64,000 bases of DNA from Cheiracanthium punctorium. Taxonomy: Eukaryota; Arthropoda; Arachnida; Araneae; Cheiracanthiidae. How positions within the stretch are numbered: the first letter of the stretch is position 1; each line of letters begins with the position of its first letter. A program made the translations under genes and the position numbers. Positions 1 to 11,199 of this stretch are shown here, one piece after another. The stretch lies in contig JAWZYV010012390.1 of assembly GCA_038373885.1 (NCBI GenBank), forward strand, positions 62,001-126,000, in the 5' to 3' direction. Under the pieces are notes generated by a model, which was given only the letters and a program-made list of their open reading frames with translations, did no database searches and was not told the DNA's origin.

Positions 1-795
1 GGTCAATTCCGCCGATAATATCCCCCCGTAATTACACCCGTAGGACAATTCCGCCGCGCCATTTTCTTGTGAGAGGAAATGGTATTTGAATAGCACTTTC
101 ATATTTGGCGATTCATCCAGCACGTGTTGGCGACAACAGAATTTATCAATTAAAATTTATCAATATTAACTTGAAAAAATTAGCAGATATAGTTAAAAGA
201 TGACTTGATTTTTTTGAAATAGAAATCGCATTTCTGTCATCAGTGGAAAGCTGAACAAAAAAAAAAAAAAGATATAAATGGCCATTTTCATAAATTTTTG
301 CAGAGCTATCTTGATACACCTCCCTCCCCCCTTCCCTTCAAACTTAATTCATATATTTACTTAAATTTAAAAATAAATCTTTCATTCATTCTTAATCTTT
401 CATTCATTCTGAACGCAATAATAACATAAAGGGAAGAACAGTTTTAACCACAATAGATTTTTATTTTAAAGTCTGCCAGTCCTAAGTCTGGACAAAGTAA
501 GAAGAAACTTGTTCCCTTAAATCTCAAAAACCGTAAAACACCCAAAGATTAATAAGGTAAATTAAGAATATTCCAGATCCTTTCCCTCATAGCTTTCAAA
601 ATATCCTATTTGTAGTCAAAGAGCAAATAAACGTCGCCAAAAGAAACTCTGTCTGTAACCTCCTTCGGCGGAATTGTCCTCTCGAGAAAAAACACCCGAA
701 AAAGAAAATGTCCTGTCGGCGAAATTGTCCTGTGGGGGGAAATAAGAAGGAAAATTTTGGAGAATCGTCCTACACTACGGCGGAATTGGTTGACC
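1..795. mobile_element. TIR element with repeated subterminal motif
   Basis: The two ends are inverted relatives: the window opens with GGTCAATTCCGCCG and the right end, read in reverse complement from 795, begins GGTCAACCAATTCCGCCG. The 15-mer AGGACAATTCCGCCG lies at 42-56, exactly inverted at 666-680, with a one-base variant at 717-731 and a partial copy at 778-789. The middle is AT-rich and has no open frame. This is the form of a non-autonomous DNA transposon with motif-rich arms. The left end may lie upstream of the window, so neither the exact boundary nor a target duplication can be shown. Superfamily unknown. Confidence 0.6.
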
Positions 796-909
796 CTTTC
801 CCTTCACGGGAAATTTATCAGGAGGGGGGGGGGTGGTGCGTGAGAAAGATCAGTCGGCCAGATATGGGGTGAACCGCAAGTTGGGTTGTGGCATGGAGTT
901 ACAGATAAG

Positions 910-1400
910 GGGCCCGTTCGAGAATTCACCGGTTGTTTATGCACCGGTGCTACCGGTTGCGGTCATTCTTCGGTTAAGTGACTTCACGGTTGCCAACCGG
1001 TTTCGGTCATCCTCAACACATCGGATTCTAAGCTGAGAAAACAAAAATTAACAGTGACAACACTACGCCAATAACCGGAATAACCCACCTCGCTAGCAGG
1101 GTCATTCTGGTTGCGCTTTGGTCACGTTGAGCAGACAACCTCTACGTGACCGAAATGTTTTCGAACGCGGTTACTTCCAGAGCTGCGCCTTTTCGAACTC
1201 TCTGGTCGTGCACCGGTGCACGACCGATGAATAGGGCTGTAGCTTCTGACGTCACTGGTAGGCAAAACAAGGCAGACTAACCAATAGGCAGGCTTGTTCT
1301 ACAGGACGTCTGGTAGGCAAAACTGGAACGTAACCAATAGGCTTGCTCTACGTGATGTCGTGTTAGTAAACATGCTACAGCCCTATTCTCAAACGCGCCC
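910..1400. mobile_element. 491-bp MITE, GGGC...GCCC termini
   Basis: The left end GGGCCCGTTCGAGAAT (910-925) pairs with the reverse complement of 1385-1400, GGGCGCGTTTGAGAAT, with 14 of 16 matching. AAG flanks both sides (907-909, 1401-1403), consistent with a 3-bp target duplication. The interior is GC-richer than its surroundings, with several ACCGGT/CACCGGTG motifs, a perfect GTGCACCGGTGCAC palindrome at 1208-1221, and a degenerate internal duplication around GGTAGGCAAAAC and AACCAATAGGC (1258-1360). No coding potential. A 3-bp duplication with GGG ends would fit a PIF/Harbinger-type MITE, but the target is not the usual TWA. Confidence 0.6.
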
Positions 1401-1454
1401 AAGGAGAACAAACGCCATGCTATCAAAGTAGCCCAGCTTCAGTTGAGGATCAGG

Positions 1455-1749
1455 ATGGATTGATTAGGAGATTATTTGATGCTGCCATCTAGCGACAGTA
1501 GTTGCAAACAATATGTCAAGAAAACTTTCCATAAATTAGGAGGATTTAATTATTTATGTTTCGAAATTGAAAAAATATAATAACGCTTTTAAAAATAAAT
1601 AATCAAAGTTATGTATGCATATTTAAATAGTTTTTGTGGTAATCCTCAAGGTTTTTGTAGCTATATAAACTGCATTTTTAAGATTAATAAATATTTTTTT
1701 CTTTTAGTGCTTCATTACACCTCACCACCAACTTTTTTGTGACACTAGG
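1455..1749 (+). repeat. 300-bp dispersed repeat, left inverted copy
   Basis: This stretch, from ATGGATTGATTAGG to GTGACACTAGG, matches the reverse complement of 6096-6395 almost throughout, with scattered substitutions and small indels. Homology stops at the same point on both sides, so it is a discrete unit. It contains a CATCTAGCG motif and an AATAAATATT stretch. There is no open frame. The pair forms roughly 300-bp inverted arms around 4.3 kb that hold a LINE tail and a Helitron. This may be one large foldback element or two independent insertions of a small repeat. Confidence 0.7.
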
Positions 1750-2799
1750 AGAAGTTGATAGTTTTATATAATTATTTTTATAATTTCACTATTCCTGCTA
1801 TATTATGAAGAGGTTATAAAAAAATGAGAAGTTTTGTTTTCTTATATCCTCTTTAATAATAGCGTATTATACTAATTAGATGTATGTGTGTGTGTTTGCT
1901 ATAGGTAGCCAGATAGCTTGTCGGATCCGGGTCAAATTTGGCACAGAGGCTAAATACGTAAAAAAAAAGCCAGTGCCGTAAAAAAAATTTTGAAATTCGA
2001 ATTGTTTAGAAGATATTAATTAAAAAAAGAAGAAATGAGCATCTAGCTTACCATATTTGGCGACCTTGCTCCAGCAAAAAACGATTTATGCTTTCGCAAC
2101 AAAGCAGGAAAGCCCTTTAAAAGTATGTTGGATTCGAAAAAACATGAAGTTGGAATTACGCCAAGTTAAGATTCACGAGAAATAAATACGTGTGTTAACA
2201 TAAAGTTAACTATTTTCAAATAGCAAGATCGTTTGGATACCAGGAGTTCAATATTAAAGATGACGCTTTTTTTTTTTTTAATAACCAGTCATATCCTTGG
2301 CAACGTTCTGTGAATATATGGCAACCCTTGTGAAATCCGCCATTTTATTCCTTGTGCTATGATTGAACTAGATTTGATTGCCACTGAAAGAACATTCCAG
2401 CGTTTTCGTTAATAAAAAAAAACATTTCAGATTTCAAATGATTTATTTTACCCTTAGGAGTGCTTAACTAAGGTATAATTGCGTCTGGAAGAAGATTTTA
2501 CCGTATTGATTTTGATTTTACTACATTCGTATTAGTTATGTAAAACTTTGTCCTAAAATCTAAAAAAAAAATTAATAAATAAGAAGAAATATACCAAAAA
2601 TAGCGAAATGCAATCGGAAAGTAATTTTATTTTGCAGCATGCATATGTTACGTAATGTTACGGTTGTAGCATGGTTAAATACAAAATTAAATGAGTAAAT
2701 GGGAAATTTTTAATGCATCATGTTTCAAAAGTGATTTTGCAACATTCAAAATGAAGAACATTTTCAGCTGAGTGAGTTAAAGTAATTAAATTCATAAAC
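1750..2799. other. AT-rich stretch without recognised gene
   Basis: About 1 kb of AT-rich sequence with homopolymer A and T runs. No long open frame, no tRNA and no convincing terminal repeat. It lies between the left inverted repeat and the LINE fragment and may include upstream decay of that LINE. Confidence 0.5.
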
Positions 2800-3400
2800 C
2801 TAAGCAGCGGACTAAAATGCCACTTATTAATGTAAATGTAAATAAAATGAAAATTCTTGAGCGGGTGCAGACTCAGTTTACTCGTTATTTATATTACAGA
2901 AGTAATCCTATTTACATTCCGAATATTTCTTCATCTTACTTGAGAAGTATTTTTGGTCTTCCTAGTTTAAGTTCTCGTCGTGATCTATTTTGTTTATTAT
3001 TTTTTTATAAAGTTGTCAATAATATGGTAGACTGCAGTGATATTCTTCAAAGTATTTCTGTAAATGTACCGAACAGGTCTCTTCGTAATAGCCATTTATT
3101 TGTGGATCCAATTATAAAAAATAATTACATATACTTTTCGTTATATAAATTTTATAAAATTTATAATAAGTTTTCTTTGGATTTGGATATTTTTAACATG
3201 TCTTTTAAAGTCTTTAGAGTTAAGTGTTTTGAACTTTTGCAGTCATGACTGGTATTTATTTTATCTCTGTATTTTATCTTTTTTAATTTTGTCTTTTGTA
3301 ATTTGTCCTTTTATGCATCACTGTAAATGGATTTCAATCTGTAGTGTGCATTTCTTTTATGAAGTAAATAAATAAATAAATTAATTAATTAATTAATTCT
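2800..3400 (+). pseudogene. Jockey-like non-LTR retrotransposon, 3' fragment
   Basis: The 143-codon frame at 2817-3248 reads like the extreme C-terminus of a jockey/R1-group LINE reverse transcriptase: an LERVQ...FTRYL segment, a short loop, then a GLPSLSSRRDLFCLLFFYKVVNN segment followed by a conserved cysteine and a VPNRSLRNS element. The catalytic RT core and endonuclease are absent, so the copy is 5'-truncated, as is usual for LINEs. After the stop the sequence runs into a 3' UTR and ends in AAATAAATAAAT/AATT repeats (3363-3397), a typical LINE tail. The family call rests on remembered motifs; the exact clade is uncertain. Confidence 0.6.
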
Positions 3401-3599
3401 AAGCTCAAGGCCTCCTGCAGACGATAATTCTGATAACACGGAACGACCAATGCTAGAATAAGCTTGACTTTTAGCAGTCTTAAGAGGCATAGTGACGTCA
3501 GCTCAATGTATTCACAGTCGAATCGATTGCCAATGTTAAAAAGATGTTCTTTTTCTTTTTTAAAGAAAAGAAATTTTACTATAATTATTTTAATTACTA

Positions 3600-3930
3600 T
3601 ATAGTTGCTCTGATCCCTGACTTCAAGATAAAACTTTTTCCGTCATTACTGCAAAACATTGCTATGTCAAGGACAAAAAGCCTAATAATTTCTACACCGT
3701 TTGTACGATCAGCTTGAAAATTTTCATAATTATGTATAAAAATATAGAAAACAATCTGTGGCACTTTAAAAATCTGAAAATCCACCCGTTCCCTCATTTT
3801 AAAGCGATTTTTCGGTATTTTCGGCAACATTTCATTTCCGAGAGTCAAAAAAGTTAATCATTTGCGTAACAAAATTAGCTATTGCAAATGACAATGACTT
3901 CATTTTGACGTCATCCTTAACAGCTTTTTA
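3600..3930 (+). repeat. Dispersed repeat shared with 27918-28260
   Basis: The sequence from CTCTGATCCCTGACT to the AATGACTTCATTTTGACGTC region recurs in the same orientation at 27918-28260 with substitutions and indels. Shared landmarks include the ACGATCAGC..GAAAAT..TCATAATTATGTA block and ATCCACCCG. A shorter related segment with ATCAGCCTGAAATTTTG and ATCCACCCGTTCCC lies at 4018-4120, so this locus holds two tandem, diverged units. Similar GATC..(C/A)TGAAA wording occurs in the Helitron just downstream, so a Helitron-derived origin is possible but not shown. Non-coding. Confidence 0.6.
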
Positions 3931-4129
3931 TAAATTTATATGTTTATTTATTTATTTCATCTTATAAATAAAAATGAATGAAAGTGGATTTGATTAGTAT
4001 ACAAATCCACAAAAATGGACCTATCAGCCTGAAATTTTGCGCAGATATGTAAAATAATATAGAATACATTATAGTCCACTTTAAAATTTTGAAAATCCAC
4101 CCGTTCCCCATTTGAGATTTTTTATGTTC

Positions 4130-4960
4130 TCCACGCAGAAAGCTTTCCGTAATTGTAACCCCTGTAGTGAAAAAAGTATGAAATAAGCATCATTATTGCC
4201 ATGTGTGACGATTTTGCCGAATAAAAAGTTTTAAATTCTTAAAGTAAAAATAAAAGAATAATAATGATTTTTTTTAAAGTTTATATTTGTAAGGTTATTT
4301 TTTTTTAATTATAATATCGTGTGCATGGGAAATCAGAGCAGGATTGTAATGTTTTATACGCAAAACAATAAGAAATGAAGATTTCCGAGGCTAAAATGTA
4401 AAATTTTTTAGTTTGGCGAAAAATAAAATGGCTAATATGCCGATTTTGAGAAAGTGAGTTCTAGCGGTTTGCACAGTTTTCGGCTAGGCGCAATTTACTG
4501 AGAGATTAAGGAAATAGATTTTTGAAAACAAGTGCATAGATTTTATTAGAATACAGCGTTAAATTCTGATAATCCGTGCAGAAATAATGCAGTGATTAAG
4601 GGATTTCGAGCAATCTATCTTCAGAATTCTCGCCAATTGAGTATATTGATTTAAGTTAGGGGAATTCCGCCAAATTTCAGAAAATTGAAATCTTCGCATT
4701 TAGTACATCGGAGTAACGATGAATAAAACACGTTATACGTTCATAATTTTAAAAATGCGGCTATTAAGGAATTCCACTTTTGAAATAAATGCCTGCTTTA
4801 CTTATTGGCGGTCAAACCATTTCCCATTTTGATTGCTGCTAAGTCAATGCTTCGAATGATTCCCTGAAAAAAATTTGCAAAATGGCGTATGTTGGCCCTT
4901 TGGCGATACTTAGATTTGAAACTGGATTTTATTTGAGACTGGTATATATAATAACACTGG
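4130..4960. other. AT-rich stretch without recognised gene
   Basis: About 800 bases between the dispersed repeat and the Helitron. It has only short open frames and homopolymer runs; I see no terminal repeats, RNA gene or protein similarity. Confidence 0.4.
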
Positions 4961-4961
4961 T

Positions 4962-6008
4962 TATAGATAAAAATGAATGTTGGTATGTGTGTATGAGGTT
5001 GAAAAACTCTAGCACCGTTTGACCGAACACCATGAAATTTAGTTCACCTAAGTCTTTTATCATGGAGAAGGTTTTTATGCTATCCGTTTTTCTCTAACTT
5101 GCCACTAGATGGCGCAGCAGAACGTCGAATTCTATTCCGTTTAGCCGTTTGCTATGCGAATATCGTCCAACTGATTTCGATGAAATTTGGTACACGCGGA
5201 TACTAGAAAACGGGGAATATTTTCCACTATCCATTTTGCTGTAACTTGCCGCTAAATGGCACTGCAACGCACCAACCTCTATACCGTTCGACTGATCGGC
5301 ATAAAATTTTTTATACTTACACATTTGAGCACGAAGAATACACTTTAACTGTGTTCTTTTTGACGTTACTCACCATTAAATGGCACTGCAATGCATTATT
5401 GTTTTAACTCGCCACTAGATGGCCCTGCAGCAGGCCAAATTCCTGACCATTCAAACGGTCGCTATGAAAATCAGTATACATAGCTATTTGAAAAATGAGT
5501 ATATTTTGGCGTTATCCATTTTGCTACAACTCGCCACTTGACGGCGCTGTAGCAAATCATTACTTTAATTAATCACTAGATGGTTAACTGACCACTAGAT
5601 GGTAACTGATCGCTATGAAAATAGGTATACATAGATATTTGAACACGGGGAAGAGTTTGGCGCTATCCATTTTCCTATAACTTGCCACTCGATATTGCGT
5701 CCACACATGAACTTCAGGACTGTCCAGCCGATCATCATGAAAATTCGTATACATTGATATCTGAATGCGAAGAATATTTCCGCCGTATCCGTTTTACAAA
5801 AACTCGCCACTAGATTGCGCTACTCCGCATCGCTTTCTGCACCGTACAAACCATTGCCTTGAAATTCGGTATTGATGATTAATGAATACATTACAAAACG
5901 CGATATCCATTTTGATATATTTCTTTATTACAATAAATAGTAATCACAACAAATCGTAATATCGAAAAGTCCATTCATTCCCGTGCGAAGAACGGGTACT
6001 TCAGCTAG
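4962..6008 (+). mobile_element. Non-autonomous Helitron
   Basis: The 3' end has the Helitron signature: a short hairpin CCCGTGCGAAGAACGGG at 5980-5996, then TACTTCAGCTAG with terminal CTAG at 6005-6008 and a host T at 6009. Helitrons end in CTRR after a hairpin and insert between A and T. The 5' end is less certain; ATAGATAAAAATGAATGTTGG near 4962 resembles Helitron starts. The interior is a chain of diverged units of roughly 100-170 bases with the recurring wording CGCCACTAGATGG..CTGCA and GATC(G)..ATGAAAAT. No Rep or helicase coding sequence is present, so it would depend on an autonomous relative. Confidence 0.8.
5090..5830 (+). repeat. Degenerate tandem units inside the Helitron
   Basis: At least seven diverged copies of a unit containing (C/T)AACT(T/C)GCCACTAGATGGC follow each other, near 5097, 5234, 5368, 5408, 5526, 5680 and 5800. 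Each is followed by a block describing ...GATCGCTATGAAAATNGGTATACATAG. Copies differ in length and carry indels. Repeated blocks of this kind are known from arthropod non-autonomous Helitrons. Confidence 0.6.
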
Positions 6009-6095
6009 TTTCATGATAATAGCACAAGTAACAAAAATATAATGCTGTTAATTTGTTTGCGGCTTGAGTACTTTGAGGATATTTTTCCTATATTA

Positions 6096-6395
6096 CCTAG
6101 TGTCACAAGAGTTGGTGGTGAGGTGTAAAGAAGCACTAAAAGAGAAAATATTTATTAATCTTAAAAATGCAGTTTAAATAACTACGAAAACCTTCAGGAT
6201 TACCACAAAAACTATTTAAATATGCATACATAACTTTGGTTATTTATTTTTAAAAGCGTTATTACATTTTATCAATTTCGAAATATAAATAAATAATTAA
6301 TAAAATTGTTACATCAACTCCTAAGTTATGGAAAAAGTTTTTTTGACAACTTTTGCCGCTAGATGACAGCATAGATAATATCCTAATCGATCCAT
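6096..6395 (-). repeat. 300-bp dispersed repeat, right inverted copy
   Basis: This is the reverse complement partner of 1455-1749. It lies 87 bases after the Helitron end. A further stretch on its outer side (6443-6510) has its own inverted partner at 7716-7790, which suggests that the original repeat unit was longer and that the left copy is truncated. Confidence 0.7.
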
Positions 6396-6442
6396 CCCAT
6401 GCCCATCCTGAAGGTCCGTTTTCAGGGAAGGAATCCCATTGA

Positions 6443-6510
6443 CTAGCCTGTGTTTGTACAACCACAACATTTGGATCAGAGCCAATGAAATCCCTCCATT
6501 CCCCGAGAGC
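6443..6510 (-). repeat. Repeat with inverted partner at 7716-7790
   Basis: In reverse complement this segment carries GAATGGAG..ATTTCATTGGCT, ATCCAAATGTTGTGGTTGTA and CAAACACAGGCTAGT. The same wording is found on the plus strand at 7716-7790. The match is over 85% by eye with short indels. It adjoins the 300-bp repeat at 6096-6395. Confidence 0.65.
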
Positions 6511-7715
6511 AAAAAACGTCACGAGAGAACACCAGGATGAACAGATGCGCCAGAGATGTTGGCGAGAATCAAATTCTGCATCTCGCGGACATTTGTATAT
6601 TACTTTGAAGGAGTAGAATTTGACAAATATAATTTGCGTTTAACATATATTTCTTGATATCAATATGCAGTATAGTGTGAGTGTGTGAAAATTAAACTTT
6701 TATATTAGTATTGATTGTGTGTCTTTATATTTTTTACTTAAAAAAAATTACAGATACATTTCTATTGTTTTAAAGTATTTTCTACAGCTTTTATTAAATG
6801 TAATCTTTTATTAAATATCATCATAGGCGTCTATAGAAACTTTTCTAAAGTAAGGGGAGGGTTAATTAAGAAAAAAAACACTACCGGGATGCGGAAATTT
6901 GGACTTGTAAGTTTCGATTTTGCTTTGCGATGCAGTTTTGTTTACATTATAAGTCGATACGTTAAAGCTCGAGTACCCTGTCTCTCTCTCTCCCCCCTCC
7001 CCCCTTCCCTTATGGCCACCCATGCTTATGACATGCATCATTATAGTATCTTAAAGAACAATTTGGGGGTCCCCTCTTTTTGTAGAGGCCCCGGACGCTT
7101 GCCCCGAATGCCCGCCGGGAATCAGGCTCTGCCCGTATATCTCTATCACCTATAACGTATTAACTTCAAAGTTAACTCGTCTCTACTTTTGGTGACCTTA
7201 ATAAATTACTGTAATAGTGTCAAATTATTCATCATTTCTGTCCCAACTTTCTCAATATAAATATGAACAAAAGCGACATTTTTTACTCTAATTAACTTAC
7301 ACGGAAATGAAATGCAGCAGGTTCGTATGTTAAATGTTCTGCATCACTATTGTGTACAGCAAATTTTCTCATAAAGGGCCTTTACACTGAAAACAGAAAT
7401 TATGAAATTTAACAGGAGCGACTTGTCTTCTTTTTAATTCGTATATATTTTATTATCGCTGTAAAGAAAGAAAAATACTTTAAGTCAATCAAAACATCTT
7501 AAAGTGATAAACAATAATGTCGTTTCACTATTATTGCCGTTGGTTTTTCAATGACTATTTTAATATAACTGTCCTGCTTCATCCGACTTAAAAAGAAAAA
7601 TCCCGGCAAAAAAGAAAAAAAAACATTCACGATGGAACAAAACCGCAGGTCTGATTCCTAGCCAAATACAAGCTACCGAAACTTCCCATCCGATGACACT
7701 GCAACCCTAAGTTTC
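6511..7715. other. AT-rich stretch, possible transposon end
   Basis: About 1.2 kb with no recognised gene. A GC-rich patch at 7066-7150 (GGGGGTCCCC, AGGCCCCGGACGC, CCCGCCGGGAATCAGGC) resembles the G/C-run termini of hAT-type elements in this window, but I could not find a matching partner end or a target duplication. A CT-rich run lies at 6980-7010. Confidence 0.35.
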
Positions 7716-7790
7716 GCTCTCCAGGAATGGAGCAGTTTCATTGGCTGATCCAAATGTTGTGGTTGTACAAACACAGGCTAGTATCCCATT
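7716..7790 (+). repeat. Repeat, inverted partner of 6443-6510
   Basis: Third local trace of the repeat family described at 6443-6510, in opposite orientation. It is followed by a GC-richer region (7791-8240) with short overlapping open frames. I see no family motif in these and regard them as chance. Confidence 0.6.
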
Positions 7791-9113
7791 GCCGATGTAG
7801 GCCCTTTCCAATCTAAGTCCATGGGTTGTGGGGAGGGTGCGATTCTTTCACATGTTGTGCCTGCTGGAGAAACTGTCTACGCAGATTACTATTGCCGATT
7901 TCTACAGCACCATCTGCTTCCGCCTATGCTACGCTAATATCCACATTTATAGCAAAACGTCTATCGTGTTGCATGGCAACCATCGTTGTCATGTCGAAAA
8001 CAATGTCACTCTCCTATTGCAACGGTGGCACAATGGGAAACCTTGGAACACGCTCCCTGCTCATCTGACATGAGATTGTGTGACTTCGATCAGCTTCTGA
8101 AGTTGTAAAAACCCCTCCCCGAGGCACCCTATTTCATGACGTTGGATCTACTCCGCGCAGTACGGAGTTTTGCCGCTCACATCACATATCAACATATTTC
8201 CAGTGGTCTCCAACGTCTTCCCGAGACTTGGCAAAGTTATAAACGTTGCTGGTGATTACATGGACAGAATGTAATGCAATTGTGCTTGTAAGTTCATTAA
8301 AAATAGATTTATACCTATCTTGTCATTATTTAATTTGTAGCCATCGTATAAGTGCGCACACACTTGCGAAAAAAAAAATAGATTTTCTTCCCCTATACAA
8401 AAACAGAAGCCTGTCTGTTGATTATTTTCTTTTAAACAATCTCGCTTTTGGTACCTGAGAAATGTACATTAATTGAGCAATAATTCTATTAAGGTAAAAA
8501 TAAGGAAGTCAACAGAATTTAACTTAATTTCAACCGTCCATTTCAGTTGATCTTAAGGTATGAACCTAACTTCGGAGCACTTTTTTTAAAAGTAAAATTT
8601 TCATAAAAAATTCATGTTTTCACTTAAAATTTCGTATAAATTTCTTGTATAAAAGTGAAAATTTAAATGCAGTTTTAATGAAATTCAATGAAAACACTGA
8701 AATATTGGCAAATTTATGTGAATTTTGTTTAAAGAAATTGCGTTTACGGCCCACCTTCTGTAAACAATTTTAATAATATTTATACAGTAGATAACTAACA
8801 TATTTATCTGAGTTATGAACCTGAAGATTTACAAATGTTCTGACAGTTATGAAAATATTTTTTTGAAGGGAAAAAAATGGTTATAAAATCAATAAATAAA
8901 TACAGAATATTATATTCTGCTTCATAACACATGTTTCAGCTGCTTGAATCGGCAGTATGGAAGTCCAATTTTCGGACAGTTAATGTGTCTAGTTGAAGAG
9001 TTTGCCAGAGTGGAAACTATTTTAAACAACTTAGAAAACTTCAAAAAGATTTAAGTTAGTGACAGAAACCTGAAATCTTCAAAAGAGGAATCCATTACTT
9101 TTGTAAAACCTGT
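7791..9113. other. Stretch without recognised gene
   Basis: From 7791 to 8240 base composition is closer to balanced; two overlapping frames of about 80 codons (7826-8073) carry no recognisable domain. From 8240 to 9113 the sequence is AT-rich with A and T runs. No RNA gene or terminal repeat seen. Confidence 0.4.
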
Positions 9114-9721
9114 TTTGAGCCCAGTGGCAGCTCCAGATTTTCCCCGACGGGAGGGCCATCTTCCCCGACAGGGGGCCAAATGATAAAATTCCAAAATTTT
9201 CAATTCAGTACTTGTACAAACATGACTACTTTTATCGTTCTGCATTAAAAACAAACTGTTGCTATGTGTAGCCCACTTTTGTAAAAACTACTGACAGAAA
9301 CTGATCTATCGAAATATAATTGTTAAAAATCAAACCATTACCGTCAGTATATAAGACCGTCAGTCTGATCACTTAAACCGAACATTCATTAATGCTTTAG
9401 TAAATATCTTTTTACATGACGCGTCCTGACAGTCTCTGTATAGAAATTTTTGCGTTTGGAAAGTTTAGATAGCACGAACTATTCTAAACACAAATATTTC
9501 TTTAACGTGAATGTTCACGTTATGGATACTAAAAAAAAAACTTATTTACTCTGTAGATATTGAAAATAAGCAATATAAAATTTTTAAATTCGGCTGGATT
9601 AATCAACATTTTAAATATTTAAAAGAGATTTGTACGGAATGTACAACTAATTAAGTAAGCATATTCTTAATTACATCACATTATGAAAAAAACATGACTT
9701 CAGCAAAAGATGGTTACTTTG

Positions 9722-9895
9722 CCCTCTGATTTAGTTTCAGATGAATTTGAAGTATTTTTCAAACTAAGCTTTTAAAATCTGATCAGTGCTGCTTTAGAAA
9801 AGAAATGAAGGGATGAAAGGTTTAAGAATGGATCGGACATTGGTCTAAGTACAGAATATGGAGCTTAATAATGGATGAATAGACGTATCCCCCCC
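9722..9895 (+). repeat. Repeat shared with 41630-41766
   Basis: The stretch with TTCAGATGAATTTG..GTATT, TTTAGAAAAGAAATGA and GTTTAAGAATGGATCG recurs in the same orientation at 41630-41766. Both copies lie within hAT-type elements (9122-13405 and 40259-43084). After GACGTAT/ACGTAT the two copies diverge. This links the interiors of the two elements. No coding frame. Confidence 0.65.
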
Positions 9896-10023
9896 ATCCG
9901 TGGCCAGTCCTGCCTTACAATGATATAGAGACTCAATCATACATTTTCAGACATTATTAACAATTAATATATTCTTACACGCACAAACAAAAGTATATTT
10001 TAAATAGAATTTTGTGTATTGTA

Positions 10024-10624
10024 CAAAGGGCATTCCATAAAAACTGAGAGTAAAATCATAAAAAATCAAGAAATATATTTACAGCAAAAAATACATCATT
10101 CTTCTTCAAAATACCTTCCGTCAGATGATATGCAACGGTCCCATTGTTCAACCTACTTTTCAAACAAGTAGAGAAGCCCTTTTCTGGAAGCTGCTTGAAA
10201 GAACCCTCCACTGCTGAAATAACTTCAGCATCTGCGTTAAATTTTCTGCCACGGAGCTTCTCCTCCAACGTCGGAAACATCCAGAAATCGCAGGGTGCGA
10301 GATCTGGACTGTAAGGGGGATGTGGCATGACTTTAATATTGCATTTAATAAGATATTGCTGAACAGAAGTAGCAACTTGCGGGCGAGCATTGTCGTGAAG
10401 TAATGTCCAATTTTCTACCAGTTCATCTCCATTTCTGTAGGGCAAATAAAACAGTTCTTTAAACAAGCACGGAACTAGGAAAATAAAATCGTCTGCCCCG
10501 TTTAGAATTTTGTATAAACGTACAGTTAACAATTTGAAAAAATCGCCTGCACTTCTATTTTTTAGTTTCGTGGTGTTGCCACTACGTAAAAAAATAACTC
10601 TCAGTTTTTATGGAATGCCCTTTG
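10024..10624 (-). mobile_element. Internally deleted mariner transposon
   Basis: A 28-bp perfect terminal inverted repeat starting CAAAGGGCATTCCATAAAAA is found at both ends, and TA flanks each side (10022-10023, 10625-10626), the mariner/Tc1 target duplication. The element is 601 bp, about half the length of a full mariner, so it could only move with transposase supplied elsewhere. It lies inside the 4.3-kb hAT-type element, and so inserted after that element. Confidence 0.95.
10056..10532 (-). pseudogene. Mariner transposase, C-terminal remnant
   Basis: The frame keeps the second catalytic aspartate in LLHDNARP and the third in PYSPDLAPCDFW, followed by the LRG segment, which is the DD34D pattern of mariner transposases. 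The usual H after NARP is replaced by Q. The paired helix-turn-helix DNA-binding region and the first catalytic aspartate are missing through the internal deletion. The first 30 or so codons do not look like mariner and are probably read-in from the deletion junction. The protein cannot be active. Confidence 0.85.
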
Positions 10625-11199
10625 TATGTATAACTCTAAAATATATTTAGTGATAATATAAATATATTTTACAGTTATACGTATTATGCGGTTATATTGT
10701 AATAGCTTAGAGGTTTTAATACAGAAAATATTTCATTAAATTTCATAACAATGTATTAAAGCTTTTAATTGCATAAATATGAATAAAATACACTGAGGGA
10801 GAAATTGCGCGGGGATGTTGATATAGAAATTTTGAATTTCTGTACCCAATACAGCAAAACAGGCTCTCTTGAACAGAGTAACAACAAATTTTGTTTTCTT
10901 TCTAATGGCCGGTTCAGCGGCCTACTGTAGGCTTGACTGCTACAAGAGCCGGTGATGCTGGTAATTTCATTACGGGGCATGTATTGGGCATTCAAAAGTT
11001 GCCCTTATGAGTGATCTCTTAGCTTTGAACCATTTCCAGATGAGAGACCTAGCACCTGGATTGGCGCTCTCAGAGGTATCGTTTGAACACGTGCTACATT
11101 AAAGGTAGAAAAACACTTACCAAAAAGCCATAAAAAATGCTGAAGATTCCCATACTTGAAAATTAAACGTGATCAAGTCAGAACTCCTCTGGAAATTCT

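Noticed and set aside
5094..5810. Repeated minus-strand frames that look like a small protein family
   Set aside because: They are translations of the tandem units of the non-autonomous Helitron.
7826..8073. Two overlapping 80-codon frames in a GC-balanced region
   Set aside because: No domain, no signals, and the two frames cannot both be coding. Possibly a decayed exon but nothing supports it.
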